A stretch of DNA of 64,000 nucleotides from Grimontia celer (GTDB taxonomy: Bacteria > Pseudomonadota > Gammaproteobacteria > Enterobacterales > Vibrionaceae): NCBI RefSeq assembly GCF_900055185.1, contig NZ_FIZX01000002.1, positions 934,586 to 998,585 on the forward strand, written 5' to 3'. Shown here piece by piece: positions 1 to 9,422 of this stretch. The notes beneath the pieces are model-generated. The model did no database searches. It saw nothing but the letters and a program-made list of their open reading frames with translations, and was not told the DNA's origin. Within the stretch, counting starts at the first letter, position 1; each line of letters opens with the position of its first letter. A program made the position numbers and the translations under genes.

Positions 1-1
1 T

Positions 2-853
2 AAAAAAGATACCGTACTGGCGACCTTGGATCCGACAGACTACAAACTGCAGGTCGACAATGCCAAAGCGAGATTCGATGTGGTGGATAGCCAATATCGA
101 CGCTCAAAGCCGTTGGTAGACAAAGGCTTGCTGGCGAAATCCCAGTTTGACGAAATAGGCGCACAGCGAGCGATTGCTAAAGCTGAACTCGAATTGGCAA
201 GACTTAAGCTTTCTTACACCGAGCTCAAAGCTCCTGTTGACGGCGTTATCAGCCGTGTTCCGGTTCAGCAATTCGAAAACGTGGGTATCGGGCAGAGTAT
301 TTTGAATATTCATGATGCTACCCAGGTTGATATCCGCATTCAGGTGCCGGATGTGCTGTTCTCCAAACATGGTGGTAAAACCCGTGAGGAAAACAACGCG
401 ACCATTCGTCCCCATGTCAGAACAGAAGATGGCAAAGAGTACCGTGCTTCAGTGAAAGAATTTACGGCACAGCCGGATCCTGAAACAGGCTCTTTCATGG
501 TGACACTGACCATGCCAATGCCGGAAGACAAGTTCATTTTGGATGGCATGACAGTTGAAGTGGTGGTTGAAGAGCTTGGTCTATACAACGATAGGGCGAG
601 CCAGGTTGAAATCCCGATGGAAACGGTCTTCAACGAAGATGGTGATGCGCTCGATCCTTCCAACAAGTTTGTGTGGGTCGTTGGTGCTGATAACACAGTT
701 GAAAAACGCAAAGTGAAAGTGGGTGAACTAACGCCGACAGGCGTCTTGGTCACCAATGGCTTAAAACGGGGAGACAAAGTTGTCTCTGAAGGTGTGAACC
801 GCCTTCGTGCCGGACAGTCAGTCAATATCGTTGCGAATAAGGAAATCAACTGA
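2..853 (+). CDS. RND efflux periplasmic adaptor (membrane fusion protein), 5'-truncated
   Basis: The frame is open from the first full codon of the window, so the signal sequence and first part of the protein are missing. What remains (about 284 codons) has the end of the coiled-coil hairpin, the second lipoyl half (LKAPVDGVISRV then GQSILNIHD), a beta-barrel domain and a membrane-proximal domain ending GLKRGDKVVSEGVNRLRAGQ, the standard HlyD/AcrA-type order. It would link an inner-membrane RND pump to an outer-membrane channel. The stop codon overlaps the next start in TGATG, so the two genes are translationally coupled. The TTG within the frame near base 26 is not a start: the protein reads through it with family-like sequence. 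Substrate cannot be told. Confidence 0.9.
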   Translation, partial: KKDTVLATLDPTDYKLQVDNAKARFDVVDSQYRRSKPLVDKGLLAKSQFDEIGAQRAIAKAELELARLKLSYTELKAPVDGVISRVPVQQFENVGIGQSILNIHDATQVDIRIQVPDVLFSKHGGKTREENNATIRPHVRTEDGKEYRASVKEFTAQPDPETGSFMVTLTMPMPEDKFILDGMTVEVVVEELGLYNDRASQVEIPMETVFNEDGDALDPSNKFVWVVGADNTVEKRKVKVGELTPTGVLVTNGLKRGDKVVSEGVNRLRAGQSVNIVANKEIN

Positions 854-3800
854 TGAAACAGACCGTAGCCAGCTACTTTATCAACAACAAGATCATCAGT
901 TGGATGCTGACGCTGATATTCCTTATTGGCGGCACCACTTCATTTTTTGGTCTTGGACGACTGGAAGATCCCGCTTTTACACTGAAAGATGCTCTTGTCA
1001 TTACCAGCTACCCGGGAGCGACGCCTCAGCAGGTAGAAGAGGAAGTGACTTACCCGCTCGAGAAAGCCGTTCAACAATTGGTGTATGTCGACGAAGTAAC
1101 GTCGATTTCTAGCCGTGGTTTATCGCAGATCACCGTGACCATGAAGAATAACTACGGTCCGGACGACTTACCACAGATATGGGATGAATTGCGCCGTAAG
1201 GTCAATGACGTTAGAAGCAGCCTGCCACCTGGCGTTGGTGACCCTCAGGTCATTGATGATTTCGGTGATGTATTTGGCGTATTGCTCGCCATTACAGGGG
1301 AGGGATATTCCTACAAGGAACTCTCTGACTATGTCGATTTTCTTCGCCGGGATTTGGAACTGGTGGATGGCGTCGGCAAGGTTCAGGTAACAGGTACCCA
1401 GCAAGAGCAAGTGTTCATTGAGATGTCGATGAGAAGGCTTTCAAATCTGGGTATTTCACCCGATACCCTTGATAGTTTGCTGGCGACGCAGAACATCGTC
1501 TCCAGTGCTGGCGCTTTGCGTCACGGGGACGAATACCTTCGCATTCACCCCACGGGTGAGTTCGAAAGTGTTGAAGAACTCGGTAACCTTATCCTCAATG
1601 AAGCGGGTTCCCAGGAACTTATCTACCTGAAAGACGTGGCGGACATTAAGCGCGGTTATCAGGAAGTACCCACCAATGTCTTAATGTACAACGGTCAACA
1701 GGCACTGCACCTTGGCGTGTCGTTTGCCGACGGCGTTAACGTTGTGGAAGTGGGCGAACGTCTGGAACGACGATTGGCCGAATTAAAAGAGAACCAACCC
1801 ATCGGCATAGATATAGGGGTGGTTTACGCGCAGCCAGTGGAAGTCGATACATCAGTTAAGGGCTTTGTGGTGTCGTTGGGCCAGGCTGTGGCGATTGTTA
1901 TCATCGTCCTTCTTTTCTTCATGGGTTTGCGCTCAGGTCTGCTGATTGGTTTGATTCTGCTGCTTACCGTGCTCGGTACGTTCATTTTCATGAAGTACTT
2001 CGCTATCGACCTTCAGCGTATCTCTCTTGGTGCTTTGGTTATCGCTCTAGGTATGTTGGTCGACAACGCCATAGTGGTGGTGGAAGGGATACTCATAGGC
2101 TTGAAAAAAGGGCGAACGAGGATAGAGGCGGCGTCTGATATCGTCACACAAACAAAGTGGCCGCTATTGGGCGCGACAGTGATTGCAGTAACAGCGTTCG
2201 CGCCAATTGGTTTGTCAGATGACTCTACTGGTGAGTACTGTGGCACCTTGTTCACTGTGCTGTTGATCTCATTGATGCTGAGTTGGTTTACCGCAATTAC
2301 TTTGACGCCATTTTTTGCCAGCTTGTTCTTTAAAGAAGAGAACGTGGAAGACGGTAAAGCCGTGGAAGACCCCTACAACGGAATGTTGTTTGTGGTTTAC
2401 AAAAAGTTCTTGGATATCTGCATGAAGCGCGCTTACCTAACCATGATCATTCTGGTGGGAGCCCTGGTGGCAGCGCTATATGGCTTCACTCTGTTGAAGC
2501 AGTCTTTCTTCCCATCTTCTACCACGCCAATGTTTATGGTCGATGTTTGGATGCCGGAAGGAACCGATATCCGCGCGACAGAAGAAACACTGATTGAGTT
2601 GGAGTCATGGATTCTTGAACAACCCAATGTCGAATATGTAAACACCAGTTCTGGTAAGGGTGTTCAACGTTTTATGTTGACCTATGCGCCGGAGAAAAGT
2701 TACTCGGCTTATGGTGAAGTGATTATTCGAGTGAAAGATTACGAATCAGTGGTGCCAACCATGGCGTCGATTCGGGAGCATATTGATGCGGACTTCCCGA
2801 ATATCCAATACAAGCTGAAGCGTATTGAGTTGGGGCCATCATCCGGGTCGAAAATTGAAGCCCGTATTGTAGGTGCGGATCCAACGATTCTTCGTACGAT
2901 TGCGGCTCAGGTTACTGACATCCTGAATGCAGATCCGGATGCAGTAAATGTGCGTCATGACTGGCGTGAACGGACCAAGATTCTCGAGCCACAATTCAAC
3001 GAAAGTCAGGCGCGTCGCTACGGCATTACCAAAAGAGACGTTGATGAACTGCTGATGATGACGTTCTCGGGTCTGAATGTCGGCGTTTATCGTGATGGCA
3101 CGACATTGATGCCGATCGTGACACGTTTGCCAGAGCAAGAGCGCGTTGATGTGAAGACCATTGAAGGAATGAAGATTTGGAGCCCAGTGCTGAAAGATTA
3201 CATTCCGTTGCAGCAAGTGATTTTGGGGTATGACCTGATTTGGGAAGATCCACTCATCATGCGTGAAAACCGTAAACGTACTCTGACGGTATTGGCAGAT
3301 CCAGATCCGCTTCAGGATGAGGTGACAGCGGCGACACTGCAAAAACGTATTCAGCCTCTGGTTGAAGCCATTGAACTGCCAAAAGGTTATTACATCGAGT
3401 GGGGCGGTGAATATGAATCTTCCGGCGAAGCGCAGGAAAGTCTGTTCACCACTATGCCAATGGGTTACCTGTTCATGTTCTTGGTCACTGTGGTGCTGTT
3501 TAACTCGGTGAAAGATTCGTTGATTGTCTGGCTGACAGTGCCGTTGGCGGTCATTGGTGTTACCACAGGTTTGTTATTGCTGGATACGCCATTCGGCTTT
3601 ATGGCATTGCTGGGTTTCTTGAGTCTATCCGGCATGTTGATCAAAAACGGTATCGTCTTGATTGACCAAATCAATATTGAAATGGAGAGCGGGAAAGACC
3701 ATTACAATGCGATTGTTGATGCCGCGGTGAGCCGTGTTCGTCCAGTGTGTATGGCGGCAATCACTACGGTACTTGGCATGCTGCCTCTGTTGCCTGATGT

Positions 3801-3921
3801 TTTCTTCAAACCGATGGCTGTTACCATCATGTTCGGTTTGGGGTTTGCAACGGTGTTGACCTTGATTGTGGTGCCGGTGCTGTACCGGATCTTCTACAAG
3901 ATAAAATATCATCCTGCTTAA
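853..3921 (+). CDS. RND family efflux pump, inner-membrane permease
   Basis: At 1022 residues this is full length for an AcrB/HAE1-like proton-driven exporter. It starts with a cytoplasmic stretch and TM1, has the porter domain opening with SYPGATPQQVEEEVTYPLE, and TM4 carries GMLVDNAIVVVEG. There the usual proton-relay Asp-Asp pair is Asp404-Asn405, as in several non-AcrB branches. The second half repeats the fold, with GFLSLSGMLIKNGIVLIDQ in TM10. It overlaps the adaptor gene by one base and is followed by a strong terminator, so this is the last gene of the operon. No outer-membrane partner is encoded here. The family-level call is firm; the substrate range is unknown. Confidence 0.93.
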   Translation: MKQTVASYFINNKIISWMLTLIFLIGGTTSFFGLGRLEDPAFTLKDALVITSYPGATPQQVEEEVTYPLEKAVQQLVYVDEVTSISSRGLSQITVTMKNNYGPDDLPQIWDELRRKVNDVRSSLPPGVGDPQVIDDFGDVFGVLLAITGEGYSYKELSDYVDFLRRDLELVDGVGKVQVTGTQQEQVFIEMSMRRLSNLGISPDTLDSLLATQNIVSSAGALRHGDEYLRIHPTGEFESVEELGNLILNEAGSQELIYLKDVADIKRGYQEVPTNVLMYNGQQALHLGVSFADGVNVVEVGERLERRLAELKENQPIGIDIGVVYAQPVEVDTSVKGFVVSLGQAVAIVIIVLLFFMGLRSGLLIGLILLLTVLGTFIFMKYFAIDLQRISLGALVIALGMLVDNAIVVVEGILIGLKKGRTRIEAASDIVTQTKWPLLGATVIAVTAFAPIGLSDDSTGEYCGTLFTVLLISLMLSWFTAITLTPFFASLFFKEENVEDGKAVEDPYNGMLFVVYKKFLDICMKRAYLTMIILVGALVAALYGFTLLKQSFFPSSTTPMFMVDVWMPEGTDIRATEETLIELESWILEQPNVEYVNTSSGKGVQRFMLTYAPEKSYSAYGEVIIRVKDYESVVPTMASIREHIDADFPNIQYKLKRIELGPSSGSKIEARIVGADPTILRTIAAQVTDILNADPDAVNVRHDWRERTKILEPQFNESQARRYGITKRDVDELLMMTFSGLNVGVYRDGTTLMPIVTRLPEQERVDVKTIEGMKIWSPVLKDYIPLQQVILGYDLIWEDPLIMRENRKRTLTVLADPDPLQDEVTAATLQKRIQPLVEAIELPKGYYIEWGGEYESSGEAQESLFTTMPMGYLFMFLVTVVLFNSVKDSLIVWLTVPLAVIGVTTGLLLLDTPFGFMALLGFLSLSGMLIKNGIVLIDQINIEMESGKDHYNAIVDAAVSRVRPVCMAAITTVLGMLPLLPDVFFKPMAVTIMFGLGFATVLTLIVVPVLYRIFYKIKYHPA

Positions 3922-3941
3922 CCCTGAATTTTACCGAAAAA

Positions 3942-3966
3942 ATGCCTGCGTAACGCAGGCATTTTT
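3942..3966 (+). terminator. Rho-independent terminator of the RND operon
   Basis: A nine-base stem (ATGCCTGCG / CGCAGGCAT) with a TAA loop is followed by TTTTT, 20 bases after the pump stop codon. Confidence 0.9.
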
Positions 3967-4076
3967 CATTTGAAAATAGTGCTAAAAATCACACAGAAAA
4001 AATTTATTTCATTTGTTTGTAATTACTTGTCATATAAATAATTATATAAAAACAATGTGTTACGGTTATATTTCGC

Positions 4077-4104
4077 TTGTGGATAACGGAATTTTTATCC
4101 ACAA
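4077..4104. promoter_or_regulatory. Inverted pair of perfect DnaA-box sequences
   Basis: TGTGGATAA at 4078-4086 and TTATCCACA at 4095-4103 are the same consensus DnaA 9-mer in opposite orientations. One extra matching base on each outer side gives two 10-base arms, with eight bases between them. The A/T-rich tract lies directly to the left. As DNA this could bind DnaA; as RNA it would fold into a 10-bp hairpin. No replication gene is nearby, so an origin is unlikely. Confidence 0.45.
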
Positions 4105-4261
4105 AAACAGTTGATAAGTCGGTAGATTTCTCTTCCAAAACCTTACTAAAAGCGGCCTCTGGGAAAGTCAATACCTCATCTGTTTCAATGACGAAATGGA
4201 TAATTCTGGGTTGCAGAATTTCAACCTTTTACTAAGTGCATCTCATGATTATGTAGAACAG

Positions 4262-4296
4262 AAAAAGCCCGCCAAATGATCTTCTGGCGGGGTTTA
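4262..4296 (-). terminator. Rho-independent terminator of nhaA
   Basis: On the minus strand CCCCGCCA pairs with TGGCGGG across a short loop and is followed by CTTTTTC, about 30 bases past the nhaA stop codon. Confidence 0.85.
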
Positions 4297-4326
4297 ACTG
4301 ATTGATATATCAATGATGTGTCAGGG

Positions 4327-5529
4327 CTAAGTCTGCTCTGCTTCTGTGGAGTGACGAGGAATCCGCTCGAAGGTTTGCTTGAGCGCCATGTAGCCCAATA
4401 CAGAGGCCAGAAACGAGCCGATAAATATGGCAATACGTGACAAATCAACCAGCGCATGATTGTCTGTCCCCGGGAACGCCAGAGTAGTGATGAATATGGA
4501 CATCGTAAAGCCGATACCGCAAAGAATCGAAGCCGCCATGATGTGGGCAAAATGAAGCCCTTTGGGCAGGCTGGCAATACCTATCCTAATCGAGATAAAG
4601 CAGGCCAACGAGATACCGATGGGTTTGCCGAGCAATAAGCCAAGGGTAATACCCAGCGGTAAGGGTTCTAGCAAAAGACCAAGGCTAAAGTTATCCAGCG
4701 GAACACCCGAATTAGCAAAAGCGAAGGCTGGTAGTATCAAATAACTACTCCAAGGATGTATACCGTGTTCAAGATAACGGAGAGGGCTGCGGACGCGATG
4801 GTGCTTAATACGAAGTGGAATAGCAAAACCCAGTATGACACCGGCAACTGTAGCGTGAACGCCTGATTTCAACACCGCTACCCATAACACTGCACCGACC
4901 AGCAAATATCCTGTTAAGCGGGCGACGCCTTTTGCATTCATGTAAAAGAGGGTTGCGCTGGCAAGCACGGCAATGGATAGGGCAATAACAGACAAATCGC
5001 TACTAAAGAAAAGGGCAATAATAATCACCGCCCCCAAGTCATCGATTACCGCCAGTGCTAAGAGGAATACCTTCAAACTGACAGGAGATTGCTTTCCGAA
5101 TAATGCCAATACACCGAGCGTAAATGCGATGTCCGTTGCGGCTGGAATTGCCCAACCTTGCATGGCTTGTGAATCTTCGTAGTTAAAAACGGCAAAAAAT
5201 AAAATAGGTACAATCATACCTCCTATGGCTGCCGCCACGGGAAACATAGCTCGGGACCGGGTTCTGAGTGCACCTTGAATCAGTTCCCGTTTCACTTCCA
5301 AACCGATTAAAAGGAAAAAAATGGCCATCAGGCCATCATTAATCCAAAGCAGAAGATTCTTTTCGATATCCAACGATCCCACTTTGAAATGTATCGGTGT
5401 ATCAAGAAGTGCGAGGTAGAAAGGAGCGAGGGGTGAGTTTGCGATGATTAACGCCAAAAATGCGGAGGCAATCAGGATGATACCGGGCGCTGTATCGAGC
5501 TGAAAAAAATCGACTAGCTTTTTATTCAA
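4327..5529 (-). CDS. nhaA: Na+/H+ antiporter NhaA
   Basis: NhaA exchanges cytoplasmic sodium for external protons and sets sodium and pH homeostasis. The 400-residue protein has the family hallmarks: PAATDIAFTLGVLALFG, the ion-site pair Asp163-Asp164 in AVIDDLGAV, many hydrophobic helices, and the late IGFTMSIFI segment. The start is TTG: GGGAG lies seven bases upstream of it and MNKKLVDFF matches the expected N-terminus, with no better ATG nearby. It is transcribed alone, with its own terminator, and converges on the RND operon. A nhaR-type regulator is not in the window. Confidence 0.96.
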   Translation of the reverse strand: MNKKLVDFFQLDTAPGIILIASAFLALIIANSPLAPFYLALLDTPIHFKVGSLDIEKNLLLWINDGLMAIFFLLIGLEVKRELIQGALRTRSRAMFPVAAAIGGMIVPILFFAVFNYEDSQAMQGWAIPAATDIAFTLGVLALFGKQSPVSLKVFLLALAVIDDLGAVIIIALFFSSDLSVIALSIAVLASATLFYMNAKGVARLTGYLLVGAVLWVAVLKSGVHATVAGVILGFAIPLRIKHHRVRSPLRYLEHGIHPWSSYLILPAFAFANSGVPLDNFSLGLLLEPLPLGITLGLLLGKPIGISLACFISIRIGIASLPKGLHFAHIMAASILCGIGFTMSIFITTLAFPGTDNHALVDLSRIAIFIGSFLASVLGYMALKQTFERIPRHSTEAEQT

Positions 5530-5672
5530 AACGCTTCTCCCGATATCTTTTAATACTACTTAAGTCTAATGAGTAAAAAGAGAAAAGGGCAAAAACTGCC
5601 CTTGGGAAACGTAGGAAAATTGTGATGGAAGCTAGACAGATCGACCTTTAATGCAAAAGATTGCTTATTTGA

Positions 5673-6149
5673 TTACCCAACTGCTTTTACAGAAAGTGTT
5701 AGATCAAAGATTGCCATGGGTTCGTCACCATGCAATGAAGGACATGTTGCGGTGATGCGAACGGGTTGGTTGACGCGCTCGCCGGTCTCCAAGGTTTGAT
5801 CCAGCATGTCGTCGATTAATTGGCCATCATTGCAGGTGAAAATCACATCTGCTTCCGGGCGTTTCAGAAATTCCCCCGTCACAGCTTTGAAAGCCAGTGA
5901 AATTTTCTTTCCACGAGATTCTGCTTTGCTCATCGCCATGAAGCCACCGGCGACGTCAGCACCCACCGCAAGTGTGCCGAAATACATGCTGTTGAGATGA
6001 TTCTTGGTTTTTCGCTTGAGCGGAATACGGATTTGAACTTGCTCTTCGTTCAATACCAAGATTTTGGGCCGGCAGTACCAAATCAGAGGAACTTTGAAGA
6101 AGCCAAACAGCTTAAGCATGCGGTTGGCGTGGGCGAGAGTCTGTTTCAT
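5673..6149 (-). CDS. DUF4442 / hotdog-fold thioesterase-like protein
   Basis: This 158-residue protein resembles the DUF4442 group of hotdog-fold proteins, related to PaaI-like acyl-CoA thioesterases. The central HLNSMYFGTLAVGADVAGG segment corresponds to the N-x-x-x/helix part of the hotdog fold that normally lines the acyl-CoA site, and alternating beta strands follow. There is no signal peptide, so it should be cytoplasmic. The ATG start has AAGGAC six bases upstream. It lies downstream of the NUDIX gene on the same strand but with its own spacing (about 80 bases). The substrate is unknown. Confidence 0.75.
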   Translation of the reverse strand: MKQTLAHANRMLKLFGFFKVPLIWYCRPKILVLNEEQVQIRIPLKRKTKNHLNSMYFGTLAVGADVAGGFMAMSKAESRGKKISLAFKAVTGEFLKRPEADVIFTCNDGQLIDDMLDQTLETGERVNQPVRITATCPSLHGDEPMAIFDLTLSVKAVG

Positions 6150-6233
6150 GCTTCGTCCTTGAAGAGGAAAGATGCAATCACCCTAATTTTCAACTGGTCG
6201 GATGTCAATGTTAAGCCACTGTTAATGAGTGCT

Positions 6234-6755
6234 CTATGTGATCAGTCCCAGTAATTGTGCACGGCAAAACGCAACGATGGTTTTGCTGTCCTGAATTTCA
6301 TTTTCAGCGATGAGTCGTTTCACTTCATCGACTGAAAAATGCACTACCTCAATGACTTCATCTTCATCCATCTGCGCCTCACAATCAGACAACTGCTTGG
6401 CAACGAACAGGTACTGGGTTTCATTGCAAAAGCCAGGGGCGGGCAAGGATTCGCCTATAGCATGCCACTCTTCGGCTTTTAGCTGAGCTTCTTCGGCTAG
6501 TTCTCGTTGGGCGCAATATTGTGGGGATTCCGAAGATTCGAGAGTGCCAGCAGGAAATTCATAGATCCAGCGACGTATTGAAGGGCGATACTGATGAATC
6601 ATGACCAGTTTGCCGTCATTGGCAACAGGCAGGATTAGCACGGCACCTGGATGCTCAAGGGTTATGTGATTGGTAACAAGACCATTTGGCAGCGTGTGTT
6701 CGCTCTCTTCAAGAGAGAATCTTTTCCAGGCAAAGAGTTGTTTCGGTTGGTTCAT
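6234..6755 (-). CDS. NUDIX hydrolase (ADP-ribose pyrophosphatase-like)
   Basis: The protein (about 173 residues from MNQPKQLF) carries a NUDIX box, GTLESSE followed by RELAEEA, matching G-x5-E-x7-R-E-U-x-E-E. The upstream segment IHQYRPSIRRWIYEFPAG is typical of the NudF/ADP-sugar pyrophosphatase branch, which cleaves nucleoside diphosphates linked to another moiety. The frame stays open upstream to 6926, but family similarity begins only near MNQPKQ. An ATG five codons earlier (6770) is the alternative start, and neither has a strong ribosome site. It is divergent from the helicase gene. Confidence 0.8.
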   Translation of the reverse strand: MNQPKQLFAWKRFSLEESEHTLPNGLVTNHITLEHPGAVLILPVANDGKLVMIHQYRPSIRRWIYEFPAGTLESSESPQYCAQRELAEEAQLKAEEWHAIGESLPAPGFCNETQYLFVAKQLSDCEAQMDEDEVIEVVHFSVDEVKRLIAENEIQDSKTIVAFCRAQLLGLIT

Positions 6756-6973
6756 AGGTGAAAATTCCATTGAAGTGCTGTCGACTACGCTAACTGCAAT
6801 ACCGTGAAAGGCAGACGATTGGTTGATTAGGCAGCTTAAAAATGTGATCCACCACAATAAAAACTGCGGCAATTTACAGAAGTATGGTAGAATCCGCGCC
6901 AATTTTGTGGGAGTTGAGAAAGCCAAGTGGGCTCAGTAACTCTCTGTATAGATGATAATTCTGGAGTATTACC

Positions 6974-8299
6974 TTGCAATTTGAAGACCTGGGTTTAGAT
7001 AAACGCCTACTTAAAACGATGGAACTATGGGGATTTAGCACCCCGACTGATGTGCAGGCTTCTGCCATTCCTGTCGTTTGCGCAGGCAAAGATCTGCTGG
7101 CGTCGTCTAAAACCGGATCAGGTAAAACCCTGGCTTTTCTCCTGCCTGCACTGCAACGCGTTATGCGCAGCAAAGCATTTAGCCGTTCTGGCCCACGTGT
7201 TGTCGTTCTTGCACCAACCCGTGAATTGGCAAAACAGGTTTACGGCGAACTGCGTAAGCTTCTGGCTGGCACCCAATACAAGTGCATGTTGATCCTGGGC
7301 GGCGAAAACTTTAATGACCAGGCGAAAGAATTCCGCAAAGATCCTGCGTTCATCGTTGCTACACCGGGCCGCCTTGCAGACCACTTGGAGCACCGTCATT
7401 TGACGCTTGAAGGTCTGGAATTGCTCATTCTGGATGAAGCAGACCGTATGTTAGACCTGGGTTTTGCTCCGCAACTCGAAGCGATGAATAACGCGGCCAA
7501 CCATCGCCGCCGCCAAACGCTGATGTTCTCTGCAACTCTGGATCACCAGCAAGTTAACGAGATTGCTGCTGACATGCTCAAAGAGCCAAAGCGCGTTGCA
7601 ATTGGCTTTGTGAATGAAGAGCACAAAGACATCGAACAACGTCTTTTCCTTTGTGACCATCTTGACCACAAACAAGCTTTGCTTGACAGAGTCATGGAAG
7701 AAGAGCAATACCAGCAGATGATGATCTTCACCGCGACCCGAGCGGATACAGATCGTTTGGCTAAAGTGTTCGCTGACCGTGGTATTAAAGCCGTTGCTCT
7801 GAGCGGTGATCTGAGCCAAAGTGCGCGTAATCGTATCATGAATGAATTCGAGCGCGGTCTTCATAAAGTAATGGTGACCACTGATGTCGCTTCCCGTGGT
7901 TTGGATATTTCAAACGTATCTCACGTCGTGAACTTTGACATGCCAAAACATGCTGAAGAATATGTTCACCGTATCGGCCGTACCGGTCGAGCAGGTAACA
8001 AAGGCATTGCGATTTCTTTCGTAGGTCCTAAAGACTGGAACAGCTTCAAGAGCATTGAAGGTTTCCTTGACAAGCGCATGAGCTTCGTGACTTTCGAAGG
8101 TCTGGAAGGCAAGTTCAAAGGCCTGGCACCGAAGAAAAAGAAAACCTTTAGCAAGAAGCCACAGCACAAGAAGAAAACCAATAAGCCTTCAGAGAAGAAA
8201 GCGGCGTCACCTAAGAAGCGCAACAAGAGCTTCTATCAAGGTGTGGCTGTTGGTGAACAAGTATTTGCTGTTAAGAAGAAAAAACCTGCGGAAGAATAA
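6974..8299 (+). CDS. DEAD-box ATP-dependent RNA helicase (SrmB/RhlE-like)
   Basis: All helicase motifs are present in order: Q-motif GFSTPTDVQ, Walker A SSKTGSGKT, PTRELA, TPGRL, DEAD, SAT, the C-terminal TTDVASRGLD and HRIGRTGRAG. After about residue 375 comes a lysine-rich tail (repeated KKKK and KKP clusters), as in helicases that act on rRNA during ribosome assembly or in cold adaptation. The start is TTG: GGAG sits seven bases before it, and the N-terminus QFEDLGLDKRLL is the family's usual opening. It is a single gene with a strong terminator. Assignment among SrmB, RhlE and related vibrio paralogues is uncertain. Confidence 0.93.
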   Translation: MQFEDLGLDKRLLKTMELWGFSTPTDVQASAIPVVCAGKDLLASSKTGSGKTLAFLLPALQRVMRSKAFSRSGPRVVVLAPTRELAKQVYGELRKLLAGTQYKCMLILGGENFNDQAKEFRKDPAFIVATPGRLADHLEHRHLTLEGLELLILDEADRMLDLGFAPQLEAMNNAANHRRRQTLMFSATLDHQQVNEIAADMLKEPKRVAIGFVNEEHKDIEQRLFLCDHLDHKQALLDRVMEEEQYQQMMIFTATRADTDRLAKVFADRGIKAVALSGDLSQSARNRIMNEFERGLHKVMVTTDVASRGLDISNVSHVVNFDMPKHAEEYVHRIGRTGRAGNKGIAISFVGPKDWNSFKSIEGFLDKRMSFVTFEGLEGKFKGLAPKKKKTFSKKPQHKKKTNKPSEKKAASPKKRNKSFYQGVAVGEQVFAVKKKKPAEE

Positions 8300-8313
8300 T
8301 CAGATTCTGCTTC

Positions 8314-8343
8314 AAAAAAGCGCCTTTCATTGGCGCTTTTTTT
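8314..8343 (+). terminator. Terminator of the DEAD-box helicase gene
   Basis: AAAAAAGCGCC and GGCGCTTTTTTT form a hairpin with a seven-base loop, 14 bases after the stop codon. Confidence 0.9.
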
Positions 8344-8446
8344 CTATATTCTCGGTCTATTAAATTTCGTATATCCAGATGTCACGGATTCTGTTTTAAC
8401 GGGATGTTTGGATAGTTAAGTAACAGTATAAATACAGGGAAATTAA

Positions 8447-9259
8447 ATGAATTCGATTCAGATAAACGGCAAAAATATGTCGTACTTGGATGTTGGTGAA
8501 GGTCCAGTTGTACTGTTTGGCCACAGTTATTTGTGGGACAGCGAAATGTGGCGCCCACAGATTGATGCGTTAAGCCAAAATTATCGTTGTATTGTTCCTG
8601 ATCTTTGGGCTCATGGTCAGTCGGATGCAGCGCCGGAAAGTACCACTTCGCTGATTCACTATGCTGATGACATTTTGGTATTGATGGACAAGTTGGATAT
8701 TGAGCAGTTTGCGATAGTGGGTCTATCTGTTGGCGGTATGTGGGGCGCTGAGTTAGCGCTAAAAGTACCAGCACGTGTAAGTGCATTGGTATTGATGGAC
8801 ACATTCATTGGTTATGAGCCTGAAGTAGCGAAAGCTAAATACTTCGGTATGTTCGATACCATTGAGCAAATGGGCTTCATTCCGCCACCAATGATTGATG
8901 CGATTACGCCTTTGTTTTTCGCCAATGATGCGGAAACGGCCAATCCAAAATTGGTCGCCGATTTCAGGGAAAAGCTAGCAAATCTGAAAGATGAAGAGGC
9001 GAGAAACGTTGTTAGGGTAGGCCGTATGGTCTTTGACCGCAGAGATACCTTTGACGATATCGAAAAACTGACTTTGCCGACACTTATCATGGTCGGTGCC
9101 GAAGACAAACCGCGTCCGCCGCTTGAATCTATGTTGATGCATGATGCGATTGATGGCAGCGAATACACCGTCATTCCAAAGGCTGGCCACATTAGCAATC
9201 TTGAGCAAGACGTATTTGTTACCGAAGCATTGAGCAAATTTCTTTCAAGCCAGCTTTAA
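8447..9259 (+). CDS. Alpha/beta-fold hydrolase
   Basis: A 270-residue serine hydrolase of the epoxide hydrolase / enol-lactonase type. The nucleophile elbow is GLSVGG with Ser94, the likely acid lies near GAEDKP (around residue 219), and the catalytic His is in KAGHISNLEQ. The oxyanion region near VVLFGHSYLWD replaces the more common HG motif with GHS. No signal peptide is visible. It is monocistronic with its own terminator, and its neighbours give no clue to the substrate. Confidence 0.85.
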   Translation: MNSIQINGKNMSYLDVGEGPVVLFGHSYLWDSEMWRPQIDALSQNYRCIVPDLWAHGQSDAAPESTTSLIHYADDILVLMDKLDIEQFAIVGLSVGGMWGAELALKVPARVSALVLMDTFIGYEPEVAKAKYFGMFDTIEQMGFIPPPMIDAITPLFFANDAETANPKLVADFREKLANLKDEEARNVVRVGRMVFDRRDTFDDIEKLTLPTLIMVGAEDKPRPPLESMLMHDAIDGSEYTVIPKAGHISNLEQDVFVTEALSKFLSSQL

Positions 9260-9278
9260 CCCTGATTAAAGCAATGAT

Positions 9279-9303
9279 AAAGCCGCAGTTTGCGGCTTTT
9301 TTT
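9279..9303 (+). terminator. Terminator of the alpha/beta hydrolase gene
   Basis: AAAGCCGCA and TGCGGCTTT form a stem followed directly by further T residues. Confidence 0.9.
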
Positions 9304-9388
9304 ATGATGCTTTTCTATCAAAACTCATCGGATCTGTTTAGGTAGTGAGACAGATCGAACGATCGTTTGATTCAACGGCAAACCCTCA

Positions 9389-9416
9389 TTGTTAAGGAAA
9401 TGTGAATCCTTATACT
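9389..9416 (+). promoter_or_regulatory. Predicted sigma70 promoter of the GH81 gene
   Basis: TTGTTA (9389-9394) and TATACT (9411-9416) are separated by 16 bases. Transcription would start near 9423, at the left edge of the operator palindrome. Predicted by eye only. Confidence 0.5.
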
Positions 9417-9422
9417 GCACCA

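Larger units (their letters stand above)
3922..4326. other. A/T-rich intergenic region between the RND operon and nhaA
   Basis: No plausible gene. It holds the RND terminator, a very A/T-rich stretch (about 3965-4070), an inverted pair of consensus DnaA boxes at 4077-4104, and the terminator of the convergent nhaA gene near its right end. The piece 4110-4260 shows nothing I can name. Confidence 0.6.

Noticed and set aside
340-849. 169-codon minus-strand open frame opposite the RND adaptor
   Set aside because: It lies wholly within a gene with clear family sequence on the other strand; its translation has no domain character and no ribosome site.
4077-4104. Interpretation of the DnaA-box pair as a replication origin
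   Set aside because: Only two boxes, no replication initiator gene, no rctB or dnaA neighbourhood, so an origin is not supported.
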